A stretch of 10,539 nt of DNA, from assembly GCA_900753685.1 (NCBI GenBank), contig CAAEAB010000060.1:1-10539 (forward strand), in the 5' to 3' direction. Source of the stretch: Lachnospiraceae bacterium (GTDB lineage Bacteria; Bacillota; Clostridia; Lachnospirales; Lachnospiraceae). The position numbers were made by a program, and so were the translations under genes. The notes below the pieces were generated by a model that was not told where the DNA came from, made no database searches, and saw only the letters and a list, made by a program, of their open reading frames with translations. Shown here in pieces: positions 1 to 9,246 of this stretch (its first letter is position 1; each line of letters opens with the position of its first letter).

Positions 1-176
1 AAGCCGAGGTTATCGCTGTAGGTCCTGGCGGAGTTGTTGACGGCAAGGAAGTAAAGATGGAAGTTGCTGTCGGACAGAAGGTCATCTATTCCAAATATGC
101 GGGAACAGAAGTAAAACTTGACGGTGAAGAATTTATTATTGTCAGACAGTCTGATATTTTAGCTGTTGTAGAATAA
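1..176 (+). CDS. groES: GroES co-chaperonin, C-terminal part (5' truncated by window edge)
   Basis: GroES (Hsp10) is the heptameric lid that caps the GroEL ring in the cytoplasm, closes the folding chamber and sets the ATPase cycle. The frame is open from base 3 and encodes the last 57 residues, of a family length near 94, before a TAA stop. The visible part begins AEVIAVGPGG and contains VGQKVIYSKYAGTEVKLDGEEF and the end VRQSDILAVVE. This is the conserved C-terminal half of the beta-barrel; the mobile loop that contacts GroEL lies upstream, outside the window. groEL starts 38 bases downstream, the usual groESL operon order. In Gram-positive bacteria this operon is commonly controlled by HrcA at a CIRCE element before groES, but that region is not visible here. 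Identification is secure despite truncation because of both sequence and neighbour. Confidence 0.96.
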   Translation, partial: AEVIAVGPGGVVDGKEVKMEVAVGQKVIYSKYAGTEVKLDGEEFIIVRQSDILAVVE

Positions 177-200
177 TTTGAATAAATTGGAATTAATATT

Positions 201-205
201 GGAGG
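201..205 (+). promoter_or_regulatory. groEL ribosome binding site (GGAGG)
   Basis: GGAGG lies nine bases upstream of the ATG at 215, a near-ideal Shine-Dalgarno match and spacing. It fixes the groEL start and fits strong translation of an abundant chaperone. Confidence 0.9.
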
Positions 206-208
206 TAG

Positions 209-1837
<1,629 letters not shown>

Positions 1838-1906
1838 TTTAAGTCATTCATTTGTGTAAGCATTCAAGAAATAAAAGAGTCCGCTTATGCGGCGGCGTAA
1901 AATCAG

Positions 1907-1950
1907 GGAGACATTCAAAGTTCCGATAGGACTTGGAATGTCTCCTTTTT
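1907..1950 (+). terminator. Rho-independent terminator of groESL
   Basis: A perfect 10-base stem (GGAGACATTC at 1907-1916 pairing with GAATGTCTCC at 1936-1945) continues, after one A/G mismatch, into a further 6-pair inner stem that includes one G-T pair and closes on a short loop (CGATA). Five T residues follow directly (1946-1950). It lies about 70 bases after the groEL stop and separates the operon from guaB. The long stem and U-tail make this a strong call. Confidence 0.95.
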
Positions 1951-1976
1951 AATCAATAAAAATCTCTATTAGCAAA

Positions 1977-1995
1977 ACTTAACAAAGAATTAAGT
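1977..1995 (+). repeat. Short A+T-rich inverted repeat upstream of the guaB promoter
   Basis: ACTTAA (1977-1982) and TTAAGT (1990-1995) are perfect inverted arms around seven bases. The element lies 21 bases upstream of the guaB -35 box. It could be an operator, an UP-like A+T tract or chance; it does not resemble a G-box or the PurR operator of Bacillus. Confidence 0.3.
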
Positions 1996-2016
1996 AATTA
2001 TAATGATAACCTCGTG

Positions 2017-2045
2017 TTGACTTTTGTCGGAAGAGTTGTTATACT
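2017..2045 (+). promoter_or_regulatory. Sigma-A-type promoter of guaB
   Basis: The -35 box TTGACT (2017-2022) and -10 box TATACT (2040-2045) are separated by exactly 17 bases, and each matches consensus at five of six positions. Transcription would start near 2051-2053, leaving an untranslated leader of only about 35 bases before the preferred guaB start. That leaves no room for a purine riboswitch. The promoter lies downstream of the groESL terminator, so guaB is an independent unit. Confidence 0.85.
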
Positions 2046-2059
2046 TTAGAAACCTATAA

Positions 2060-3538
<1,479 letters not shown>

Positions 3539-3575
3539 TTCATTTTTGTGCATAAGATAAAATAGGAAATTTATT

Positions 3576-3610
3576 CAAGGTGTTGTCAACGGGCAGCACC
3601 TTGTTTTTTT
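3576..3610 (+). terminator. Rho-independent terminator of guaB
   Basis: CAAGGTGTTG (3576-3585) pairs with CAGCACCTTG (3594-3603) over ten bases with one G-T pair, around an 8-base loop. Seven T residues follow immediately (3604-3610). It sits about 40 bases after the guaB stop and ends that transcription unit before the amidase gene. Confidence 0.94.
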
Positions 3611-3627
3611 CTTGAGGGGAAAGTTCA

Positions 3628-3656
3628 TTGAAAAGTCTATTTATATAGTATAAAAT
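3628..3656 (+). promoter_or_regulatory. Candidate promoter of the amidase gene
   Basis: TTGAAA (3628-3633) and TAAAAT (3651-3656) are spaced by 17 bases, each one base off consensus. The site lies between the guaB terminator and the amidase coding region, where a new promoter is expected. The surrounding sequence is A+T-rich, so other registers exist (for example TATAAA at 3649-3654 with a 15-base spacer). The predicted transcript start is near 3663. Confidence 0.6.
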
Positions 3657-3680
3657 GAAATGTAGAATTTTGTCGATAAG

Positions 3681-4370
3681 TTGAAGAGGGTGAATGCTAT
3701 TAAAGTGAAGCAAAGTAAAGAAGAAAAAATAGGTTCGCTTGCCATATGGGGGTGCTTGTTCATCCTTTTAATTACTGTCTGTGGGTTGGTTTTCAGGGCA
3801 TGTACCCGGGATGACAGGATAAGTCCCTACGGTATGCCGGATCCGGCCTACGATGACGGCCGGCCGTATATGGATGTACAGCTTTTGACGCCGAATGAGT
3901 ATTCAAGGCCCTGTATACCGTCGGACGGCGTTCGGGGAATTGTCATCCACTATGTGGGTAATCCGGGAAGCAGCGCTCAGGCCAACAGGGATTATTTTGA
4001 GGGCTTGAAGGACAGCGGAGAGGCCTATGCCAGCAGTAATTTCATTGTTGGGCTTGAGGGGGAAATTATCCAGTGCATACCGACGAATGAAATCGCCTAT
4101 TGCTCCAATGAACGAAATTCAGATACGGTTTCAATCGAAGTCTGCCATGAGACAGCGGACGGAAAATTTAATGATTATACATATAGCTCCCTGGTCAATC
4201 TGACGGGATGGCTTTGCATGTATCTCGATGTATCGCCGAGGGACGTCATTCGGCATTATGATGTGACCGGGAAAATCTGCCCGAAATATTATGTGGAGCA
4301 TCCCGAGGCATGGGATACCTTTATTGATGATGTGAAAGTGTGGATTCAAACCGAAAAGAATCGTCAGTGA
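3681..4370 (+). CDS. Membrane-anchored N-acetylmuramoyl-L-alanine amidase (T7 lysozyme/PGRP type)
   Basis: The family cleaves the amide bond between N-acetylmuramic acid and L-alanine of peptidoglycan using zinc. Numbering from the TTG at 3681 gives 229 residues. A basic N-terminus is followed by a hydrophobic segment at about 19-40 and then CTRDD, suggesting a single-pass anchor with the enzyme outside. The Amidase_2 domain covers about 75-222. Zinc ligands are His90 (IVIHYVG), His192 (RHYDVTG) and Cys200 (KICPKYY). The His-to-Cys spacing of eight matches His122/Cys130 of T7 lysozyme, and Lys198 matches its catalytic Lys128. The position of T7 Tyr46 appears to be Ser (ASSNFIVG). The start is uncertain: there is no ATG near it, an in-frame stop lies at 3663-3665, and TTG 3681, GTG 3690 and GTG 3705 are all possible with no well-spaced ribosome site for any. 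The anchor is retained in every case. It probably acts in wall turnover; its partner or substrate specificity is unknown. Confidence 0.88.
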   Translation: MKRVNAIKVKQSKEEKIGSLAIWGCLFILLITVCGLVFRACTRDDRISPYGMPDPAYDDGRPYMDVQLLTPNEYSRPCIPSDGVRGIVIHYVGNPGSSAQANRDYFEGLKDSGEAYASSNFIVGLEGEIIQCIPTNEIAYCSNERNSDTVSIEVCHETADGKFNDYTYSSLVNLTGWLCMYLDVSPRDVIRHYDVTGKICPKYYVEHPEAWDTFIDDVKVWIQTEKNRQ

Positions 4371-4442
4371 ACGGACTGAGAAAAGCCGTCAGTAATTCGA
4401 TTGTATAAATCCTGGAAATATGGTACAGTTTATATAATAAAT

Positions 4443-4447
4443 GGAGG
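4443..4447 (+). promoter_or_regulatory. Ribosome binding site of the M16C peptidase gene (long spacing)
   Basis: GGAGG lies 14 bases before the ATG at 4462, longer than usual. The codon at 4456-4458 is an in-frame TGA, so no earlier in-frame start is possible, and the protein reads naturally from this ATG. A weaker GAAG at 4457-4460 is too close to serve. Confidence 0.65.
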
Positions 4448-4461
4448 TTGAAGATTGAAGT

Positions 4462-7449
4462 ATGAATCAGACAGTGAATATACCGGAAGCATATAAGATT
4501 CTGGAAAAGACATATATTGAGGAATTAAAGTCGGAAGCATGGCTCTTAAAACACGAAAAAAGCGGCGCCCGCGTGGCCGTATTATCCAATGAAGATATAA
4601 ATAAAGTATTTCATGTGGCCTTTCGCACACCGCCGAAGGACAGCACCGGTGTCGCCCATATTCTGGAGCATTCGGTACTTTGCGGCTCCGATGAGTTTCC
4701 AGTCAAAGATCCTTTTGTGGAGCTGGTGAAGGGCTCCTTAAATACCTTTTTAAATGCTATGACCTATTCGGATAAGACGGTTTATCCGGTGGCAAGCTGC
4801 AATGATACAGATTTTCAGAATTTGATGCATGTCTATCTGGATGCGGTATTTCGCCCGAACATTTATGAGCATAAAGAAATATTTTTGCAGGAAGGCTGGC
4901 ATTATGAGCTGGAAAGCGTCGACGGGCCGTTAAAATATAACGGCGTCGTGTATAACGAGATGAAGGGCGCCTTTTCCTCACCAGAGCAGGTGCTTTACCG
5001 AAAAATTAGCCAGACACTATATCCGGATACGACCTATGGAGTGGAATCCGGCGGTGATCCGGCAAACATTCCGGATTTAAGCTATGAACAGTTTTTAGAT
5101 TTCCACCGGCGTTATTATCATCCGTCCAATGCCTGGCTTTATCTTTACGGAAACATGGATGTGGAAGAAAAGCTTCGGTTCATTGATGAGCATTATCTGA
5201 GCCGCTATGATGAAATAACGGTGGATTCTTCGATAAAAATGCAGGCGCCTTTCGAGACGATGCAGGAAGTTTATTCTTCCTTTGCTGTCAGTGATGACAG
5301 TGAATTAAAGGAGAATACTTATTTAAGCTATAATGTGGTTGTCGGCACAAGTCTGGATCGGGAGCTTTACCTGGGCATGCAGGTGTTGGAGTATGTCCTT
5401 ATGTCATCACCGGGAGCAGTGCTGAAAAAAGCCCTGTTGGAGAGCGGCATCGGTCAGGATGTTTTCGGTGAGCTGGATAATGGGGTTTTACAGCCGTATA
5501 TGAGTATTATTGTAAAAAATGCGGAGGCGGAGCAGAAAGAGGATTTCATGAATATTATTCGTGAAACTCTGACGGAGCTTGTCAAGGAGGGTATCAGCCG
5601 CAAGTCATTGATGGCTGCCATTAACTATTATGAGTTTAAGTACCGGGAGGGGGATTTTGGACGTTACCCGGCTGGACTTATGTACGGTCTACAGATGATG
5701 GACAGCTGGCTTTATGATGAAAGGAAGCCTTTTATTCATATCCAGGCCAGTGATACATTTGAATTGCTGAAGGAAAAGGCGGACCAGGGCTATTTTGAAC
5801 AATTGATTCAGAAATATCTGTTGGATAATAACCACAGTTCATTGCTTATTCTCACACCGGAAAAGGGATTGACTGAAAAAACGGAGGCGGAGACGGCGAA
5901 GAAACTGGCCGAGTATAAGGCCGGACTTTCAGCAGAAGCGCTGGAGGCCATGACAGAACAGACGAAGGCGCTGAAAAAATATCAGGAGGAGCCGTCGGCC
6001 CCAGAAGATATGGAAAAGATTCCGATTCTTGAGATCGAGGATATTGAGCCGAAGCCTCAGCCATTTTATAATCATTTTGAGGAAATCCAGGGATATTCGT
6101 CGCTTTATCATGATGTGGAAAGCCGAGGTATTGTTTATGTGAAATGGATCTTTGACACAGGCAGTGTGCCTTTTGAAAATATACCATATATCGGTTTGTT
6201 ATCATCTGTTTTGGGAAACGTGGATACAAAGCAGTATGACTATACGGAGTTGGCTGATGAAATTAATATTCATACGGGTGGCATCCGGGCCAACACAAAT
6301 ATTTATACGGAACAGGGCAGTACAGATATTTTATATCCAAAGCTTGAGGTCGTTATGAAGGTGCTTCTTCCGAAGCTTTTCGACGGCGTAAAGCTGATGG
6401 GCGAGATTATGTCAGAGAGCTGTCTTTCAGATACGAAGCGTCTCAAAGAAATTATCGGCCAGTTAAAATCCCGTCTGGAAATGATGATGAACGGAAATGG
6501 GCATACGGTGGCCGTCAACCGGGCGACCAGTTTCATGTCTCTAGCCGGAATTTATAGAGAGTATGAAGAGGGCATGGCCTACTATCGGTTTATTGAGAAA
6601 ATGAATAAGGATTTTGAAGCTCAGAAAGATGCTCTTGTTTCCGGTTTGGAAGAAACGGCAAAAATGATTTTCCGAAAAGAAAATCTTTTGATTGATGTGA
6701 CAGGCTCGGATATGTCCTTAAAAGAAGTCGTGGGTGTGATGACAGAGGTTCTTGAACCAGTTTTAGCCTCCGAACAGGCGCTTGAGGCGGACAAAGTGAA
6801 TCCGGAGAAGGAAGAAGGATTGTTGCCGGAAGTGAAATCAGCGCTGCGCCAGTCTATGGAAGGTATTTTCTCGGAAGCTTATACAACGGCGGGAATGGTG
6901 CAGTACGATGCCTGCGCCGGAAATTTTGCCCGGGCGGGTTATGCTTATCATGGCGCTCTCAGTGTTTTGAAAGTTATGATGAACTATGATTATCTCTGGA
7001 TCCACTTGAGAGTTCAGGGCGGCGCCTATGGCTGTATGTGTGGCTTTTCCCCGAACGGCACCGGTTATTTTACATCCTACCGGGACCCGAATTTAAAAGA
7101 GACCTACGACGTCTATGAAGGTGCAGTGGATTATGTGAAAAACTATGAAGCCGATGAGCGGACGATGCGTAAATTTATCATTGGAGCTGTCAGCGGTGTG
7201 GATGTACCTTTGGGGGCATCCGATAAGGGAGCACGTTCATTAAGCGCATGGCTGACCCATACTTCCTATGAAAAACTGGAAAAGAACCGATATGAATTGC
7301 TTCATGCAGATGTTGAAACAATACGCAGTCTTTATGGTATTGTGGATGTGGTCGTTCATTCCGGTCTGCGTTGCGTTGTGGGAAATGCAGGAAAAATACA
7401 GGAAAATAAAGACATGTTCCAGAAAATAGAACCATTGACTGGAGCCTGA
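4462..7449 (+). CDS. M16C family zinc metallopeptidase (insulinase / presequence-protease-like)
   Basis: This is a 995-residue inverted-zincin peptidase resembling the PreP/falcilysin group (M16C), whose members degrade peptides inside a closed chamber made of two linked halves. The N-terminal half carries HILEH with His66, Glu69 and His70 (the HxxEH zinc and catalytic motif). The distal zinc ligand is Glu166 in VVYNEMKGA, 96 residues after His70, close to the spacing in human PreP. Flanking GSLNTFLNAMTYSDKTVYPVAS and the DVF/EGWHYEL segments are also typical. A Glu/Lys-rich linker at about 490-540 joins the second half. This half lacks a second HxxEH, as expected, and keeps the LRVQGGAYG (849-857) and SYRDPNLKETYD segments conserved near the C-terminus. 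No signal peptide or membrane segment is visible, so a cytoplasmic peptide-clearing role is inferred. era begins 17 bases downstream, suggesting co-transcription. The natural substrate is unknown. Confidence 0.95.
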   Translation: MNQTVNIPEAYKILEKTYIEELKSEAWLLKHEKSGARVAVLSNEDINKVFHVAFRTPPKDSTGVAHILEHSVLCGSDEFPVKDPFVELVKGSLNTFLNAMTYSDKTVYPVASCNDTDFQNLMHVYLDAVFRPNIYEHKEIFLQEGWHYELESVDGPLKYNGVVYNEMKGAFSSPEQVLYRKISQTLYPDTTYGVESGGDPANIPDLSYEQFLDFHRRYYHPSNAWLYLYGNMDVEEKLRFIDEHYLSRYDEITVDSSIKMQAPFETMQEVYSSFAVSDDSELKENTYLSYNVVVGTSLDRELYLGMQVLEYVLMSSPGAVLKKALLESGIGQDVFGELDNGVLQPYMSIIVKNAEAEQKEDFMNIIRETLTELVKEGISRKSLMAAINYYEFKYREGDFGRYPAGLMYGLQMMDSWLYDERKPFIHIQASDTFELLKEKADQGYFEQLIQKYLLDNNHSSLLILTPEKGLTEKTEAETAKKLAEYKAGLSAEALEAMTEQTKALKKYQEEPSAPEDMEKIPILEIEDIEPKPQPFYNHFEEIQGYSSLYHDVESRGIVYVKWIFDTGSVPFENIPYIGLLSSVLGNVDTKQYDYTELADEINIHTGGIRANTNIYTEQGSTDILYPKLEVVMKVLLPKLFDGVKLMGEIMSESCLSDTKRLKEIIGQLKSRLEMMMNGNGHTVAVNRATSFMSLAGIYREYEEGMAYYRFIEKMNKDFEAQKDALVSGLEETAKMIFRKENLLIDVTGSDMSLKEVVGVMTEVLEPVLASEQALEADKVNPEKEEGLLPEVKSALRQSMEGIFSEAYTTAGMVQYDACAGNFARAGYAYHGALSVLKVMMNYDYLWIHLRVQGGAYGCMCGFSPNGTGYFTSYRDPNLKETYDVYEGAVDYVKNYEADERTMRKFIIGAVSGVDVPLGASDKGARSLSAWLTHTSYEKLEKNRYELLHADVETIRSLYGIVDVVVHSGLRCVVGNAGKIQENKDMFQKIEPLTGA

Positions 7450-7450
7450 T

Positions 7451-7456
7451 AAGGAG
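7451..7456 (+). promoter_or_regulatory. era ribosome binding site (AAGGAG)
   Basis: AAGGAG begins two bases after the peptidase stop codon and lies ten bases before the era ATG at 7467. It supports that start and tight coupling to the upstream gene. Confidence 0.85.
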
Positions 7457-7466
7457 AATACAATTT

Positions 7467-8375
7467 ATGGAAAAAAATCATTTTAAATCCGGCTTTGTCA
7501 CCCTGATCGGCCGTCCGAATGTGGGAAAATCCACATTGATGAATCAGCTCATCGGTCAGAAGATAGCGATTACATCAAATAAACCGCAGACGACAAGAAA
7601 CCGGATTCAGACTGTATATACAAGTGAAGAAGGACAGATTGTCTTTCTGGATACGCCGGGAATTCATAAGGCGAAAAATAAGCTGGGCGAGTATATGGTC
7701 ACTGTGGCGGAACGGACCTTAAATGAGGTAGATGTGATATTGTGGCTTGTAGAGCCGACCACCTTTGTGGGGGCGGGCGAGCGGCATATTATTGAACAGC
7801 TTAAGAAAACAAAGACGCCTATCCTTCTCATTATTAATAAAATGGACATGGTAAAAAAGGAAGAATTGCTGGAAGTAATGAAGGTGTACGGGGAACTTAT
7901 GGATTTCGCAGAAATTATTCCATGCTGCGCTTTTACTGGTGAAAACTGCAAAGACGTCATTGCTTCAATTATGAAATATCTTCCTCAGGGACCGAAATTT
8001 TATGATGATGATGTGGTGACGGACCAACCGGAGCGGCAGATTGTAGCTGAATTAATCCGGGAAAAAATGCTGCGTCTGATGGATGCGGAGGTTCCCCATG
8101 GTATCGCAGTGTCGGTGGAGTCCATGAAAATGCGCCGTCATGGTCATATTATGGATATCCATGCAACCATTGTCTGCGAAAGAGAATCCCACAAGGGAAT
8201 GATCATCGGAAAAAAGGGGCAGATGCTTCAGAAGATCGGGCAGAACGCCCGATTTGAGATTGAAAATCTGCTGGATACAAAAGTCAATCTTCAGCTTTGG
8301 GTGAAGGTAAAGAAAGACTGGAGAGACAGTGATTTCCTTATAAAGAATTTTGGCTATGATAAAAATGAGTATTAG
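7467..8375 (+). CDS. era: GTPase Era, 30S ribosome assembly factor
   Basis: Era binds the 3' end of 16S rRNA and helps late maturation of the small ribosomal subunit; it sits in the cytoplasm and at the membrane face. The 302-residue product has the usual length. The GTPase domain shows G1 GRPNVGKS (15-22), the switch I region NKPQTTRNRI around Thr42/Thr43, G3 DTPG (62-65) and G4 NKMD (124-127). The G5 position reads CCAFTGEN (153-160), where most Era proteins have SA followed by L, K or E; here Cys154 replaces the Ser. DQPERQIVAELIREK (about 186-200) is the conserved linker into the C-terminal KH RNA-binding domain. This domain contains IIGKKGQMLQKIG with the GKKG loop at 248-251 and the terminal VKKDWRD motif. 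recO follows after eight bases, the conserved Firmicutes order. Function is secure. Confidence 0.98.
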   Translation: MEKNHFKSGFVTLIGRPNVGKSTLMNQLIGQKIAITSNKPQTTRNRIQTVYTSEEGQIVFLDTPGIHKAKNKLGEYMVTVAERTLNEVDVILWLVEPTTFVGAGERHIIEQLKKTKTPILLIINKMDMVKKEELLEVMKVYGELMDFAEIIPCCAFTGENCKDVIASIMKYLPQGPKFYDDDVVTDQPERQIVAELIREKMLRLMDAEVPHGIAVSVESMKMRRHGHIMDIHATIVCERESHKGMIIGKKGQMLQKIGQNARFEIENLLDTKVNLQLWVKVKKDWRDSDFLIKNFGYDKNEY

Positions 8376-8378
8376 GTG
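8374..8378 (+). promoter_or_regulatory. recO ribosome binding site overlapping the era stop
   Basis: AGGTG overlaps the era TAG stop (8373-8375) and lies five bases before the recO ATG at 8384. The site is only moderate, and its overlap with the stop suggests translational coupling of recO to era. Confidence 0.6.
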
Positions 8379-8383
8379 ATAGG

Positions 8384-9142
8384 ATGCTTGATTCAACAGC
8401 AGTCACCGGAATGGTGATTGGAACGTCTCCGATAAATGAATATGACCGACGGGTAGTACTTCTGACGAAGGAGCGGGGGAAGATTACAGCCTTTGCCCGG
8501 GGCGCCAGACGTCAGTACAGCGCTATGTTGGCCGGAACCCAGCTTTTTGCCTTCGGCACCTTCCGCGTAATTGAAGGAAAAAATGCCTATACCCTTGTTT
8601 CAGCGGAGATTATGAATTATTTTGAAGCTATTCCAAGGGAGCCGCTGAGAGCCTGCTATGCATCCTATTTCCTGGAAATGGCCGGTTATTATGGGAGGGA
8701 AAATAATAACGAAGTAGAACTTCTAAAACTTCTTTATCAGACGCTTCGCATTCTCTGTCGGGATTCCGTTCCGCCAGCCCTCATCCGGGTGATTTATGAG
8801 CTGAGGGTTTTTGTTGTCAACGGGGAATATCCGGAATGCTTTCACTGTGTTTTATGCGGCGCTGAAAGGGAGCTGAATCATTTCAGTCCGGAAAGAAACG
8901 GTGTTGTCTGCGATGAGTGTTTGGCCGAGGCCGGAAGAGTACTTCCCTTAAGCCCTTCTGCCCTTTATGCGGCCCAGTACATCATATCATCACCGATAGA
9001 GAAGCTTTATACATTCAATGTATCGCCGGAGGTATTACGGCAGTTACAGAAAATGATGGAGCATTACATAAGGGAGCATATCGACAAAGAATTTAAGTCG
9101 CTGGAAATTCTGAATATTATGGAAAATGCGGGCGGATTTTGA
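8384..9142 (+). CDS. recO: DNA repair protein RecO
   Basis: RecO works with RecR (and RecF) to displace single-strand binding protein and load RecA at gaps, and it can anneal complementary strands. The 252-residue product has normal family length. The N-terminal OB-fold occupies about residues 1-80, with TGMVIGTSPINEYDRRVVLLTKERGKITAFARGARR as the characteristic opening. A helical region follows (about 85-145). The C-terminal part carries a Cys4 zinc module built from C155-VL-C158 and C176-DE-C179, typical of Gram-positive RecO; Cys152 is an additional nearby cysteine. The helical tail ends HIDKEFKSLEILN. The gene lies eight bases after era and is probably translated from the same message. 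No U-tailed hairpin is visible after it, so some read-through into the next gene is possible. Confidence 0.96.
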   Translation: MLDSTAVTGMVIGTSPINEYDRRVVLLTKERGKITAFARGARRQYSAMLAGTQLFAFGTFRVIEGKNAYTLVSAEIMNYFEAIPREPLRACYASYFLEMAGYYGRENNNEVELLKLLYQTLRILCRDSVPPALIRVIYELRVFVVNGEYPECFHCVLCGAERELNHFSPERNGVVCDECLAEAGRVLPLSPSALYAAQYIISSPIEKLYTFNVSPEVLRQLQKMMEHYIREHIDKEFKSLEILNIMENAGGF

Positions 9143-9180
9143 AATACAGAGTTTTTCAGGCCTTGTACCTATAAAAAATC

Positions 9181-9209
9181 TTGAAAAAAGCATAGATAAA
9201 GGATACAAT
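9181..9209 (+). promoter_or_regulatory. Promoter of the glycyl-tRNA synthetase gene
   Basis: TTGAAA (9181-9186) and TACAAT (9204-9209) are separated by 17 bases, each one mismatch from consensus. Transcription would start near 9216, giving a leader of about 30 bases. This is too short for a T-box, and no T-box-like conserved sequence was seen in the 104-base intergenic region. Confidence 0.75.
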
Positions 9210-9230
9210 AAAACAAGCGAAAAGAATTGA

Positions 9231-9236
9231 GAGAGG
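9231..9236 (+). promoter_or_regulatory. Ribosome binding site of the glycyl-tRNA synthetase gene
   Basis: GAGAGG lies ten bases before the ATG at 9247 and supports that start over the in-frame ATG four codons later. Confidence 0.8.
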
Positions 9237-9246
9237 TAATGACATT

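Noticed and set aside
1881..1897. CCGC-TTAT-GCGG hairpin after groEL as a terminator
   Set aside because: The stem is only four pairs and lacks a T tract; the much stronger hairpin at 1907-1950 just downstream accounts for termination.
3762..3806. Lipoprotein signal (lipobox) at the amidase N-terminus
   Set aside because: The residues before Cys41 read FRA, with Arg at -2 and Phe at -3, which does not fit a lipobox; an uncleaved membrane anchor explains the segment better.
4433..4438. TATAAT as a -10 box for the M16C peptidase gene
   Set aside because: No credible -35 lies 16-18 bases upstream, and a transcript from it would begin inside the GGAGG ribosome binding site, so it is unlikely to drive this gene.
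5852..6229. 125-codon open frame on the - strand within the M16C gene
   Set aside because: It is a shadow of the linker region of the peptidase, with a Pro/Ser-rich translation and no domain features.
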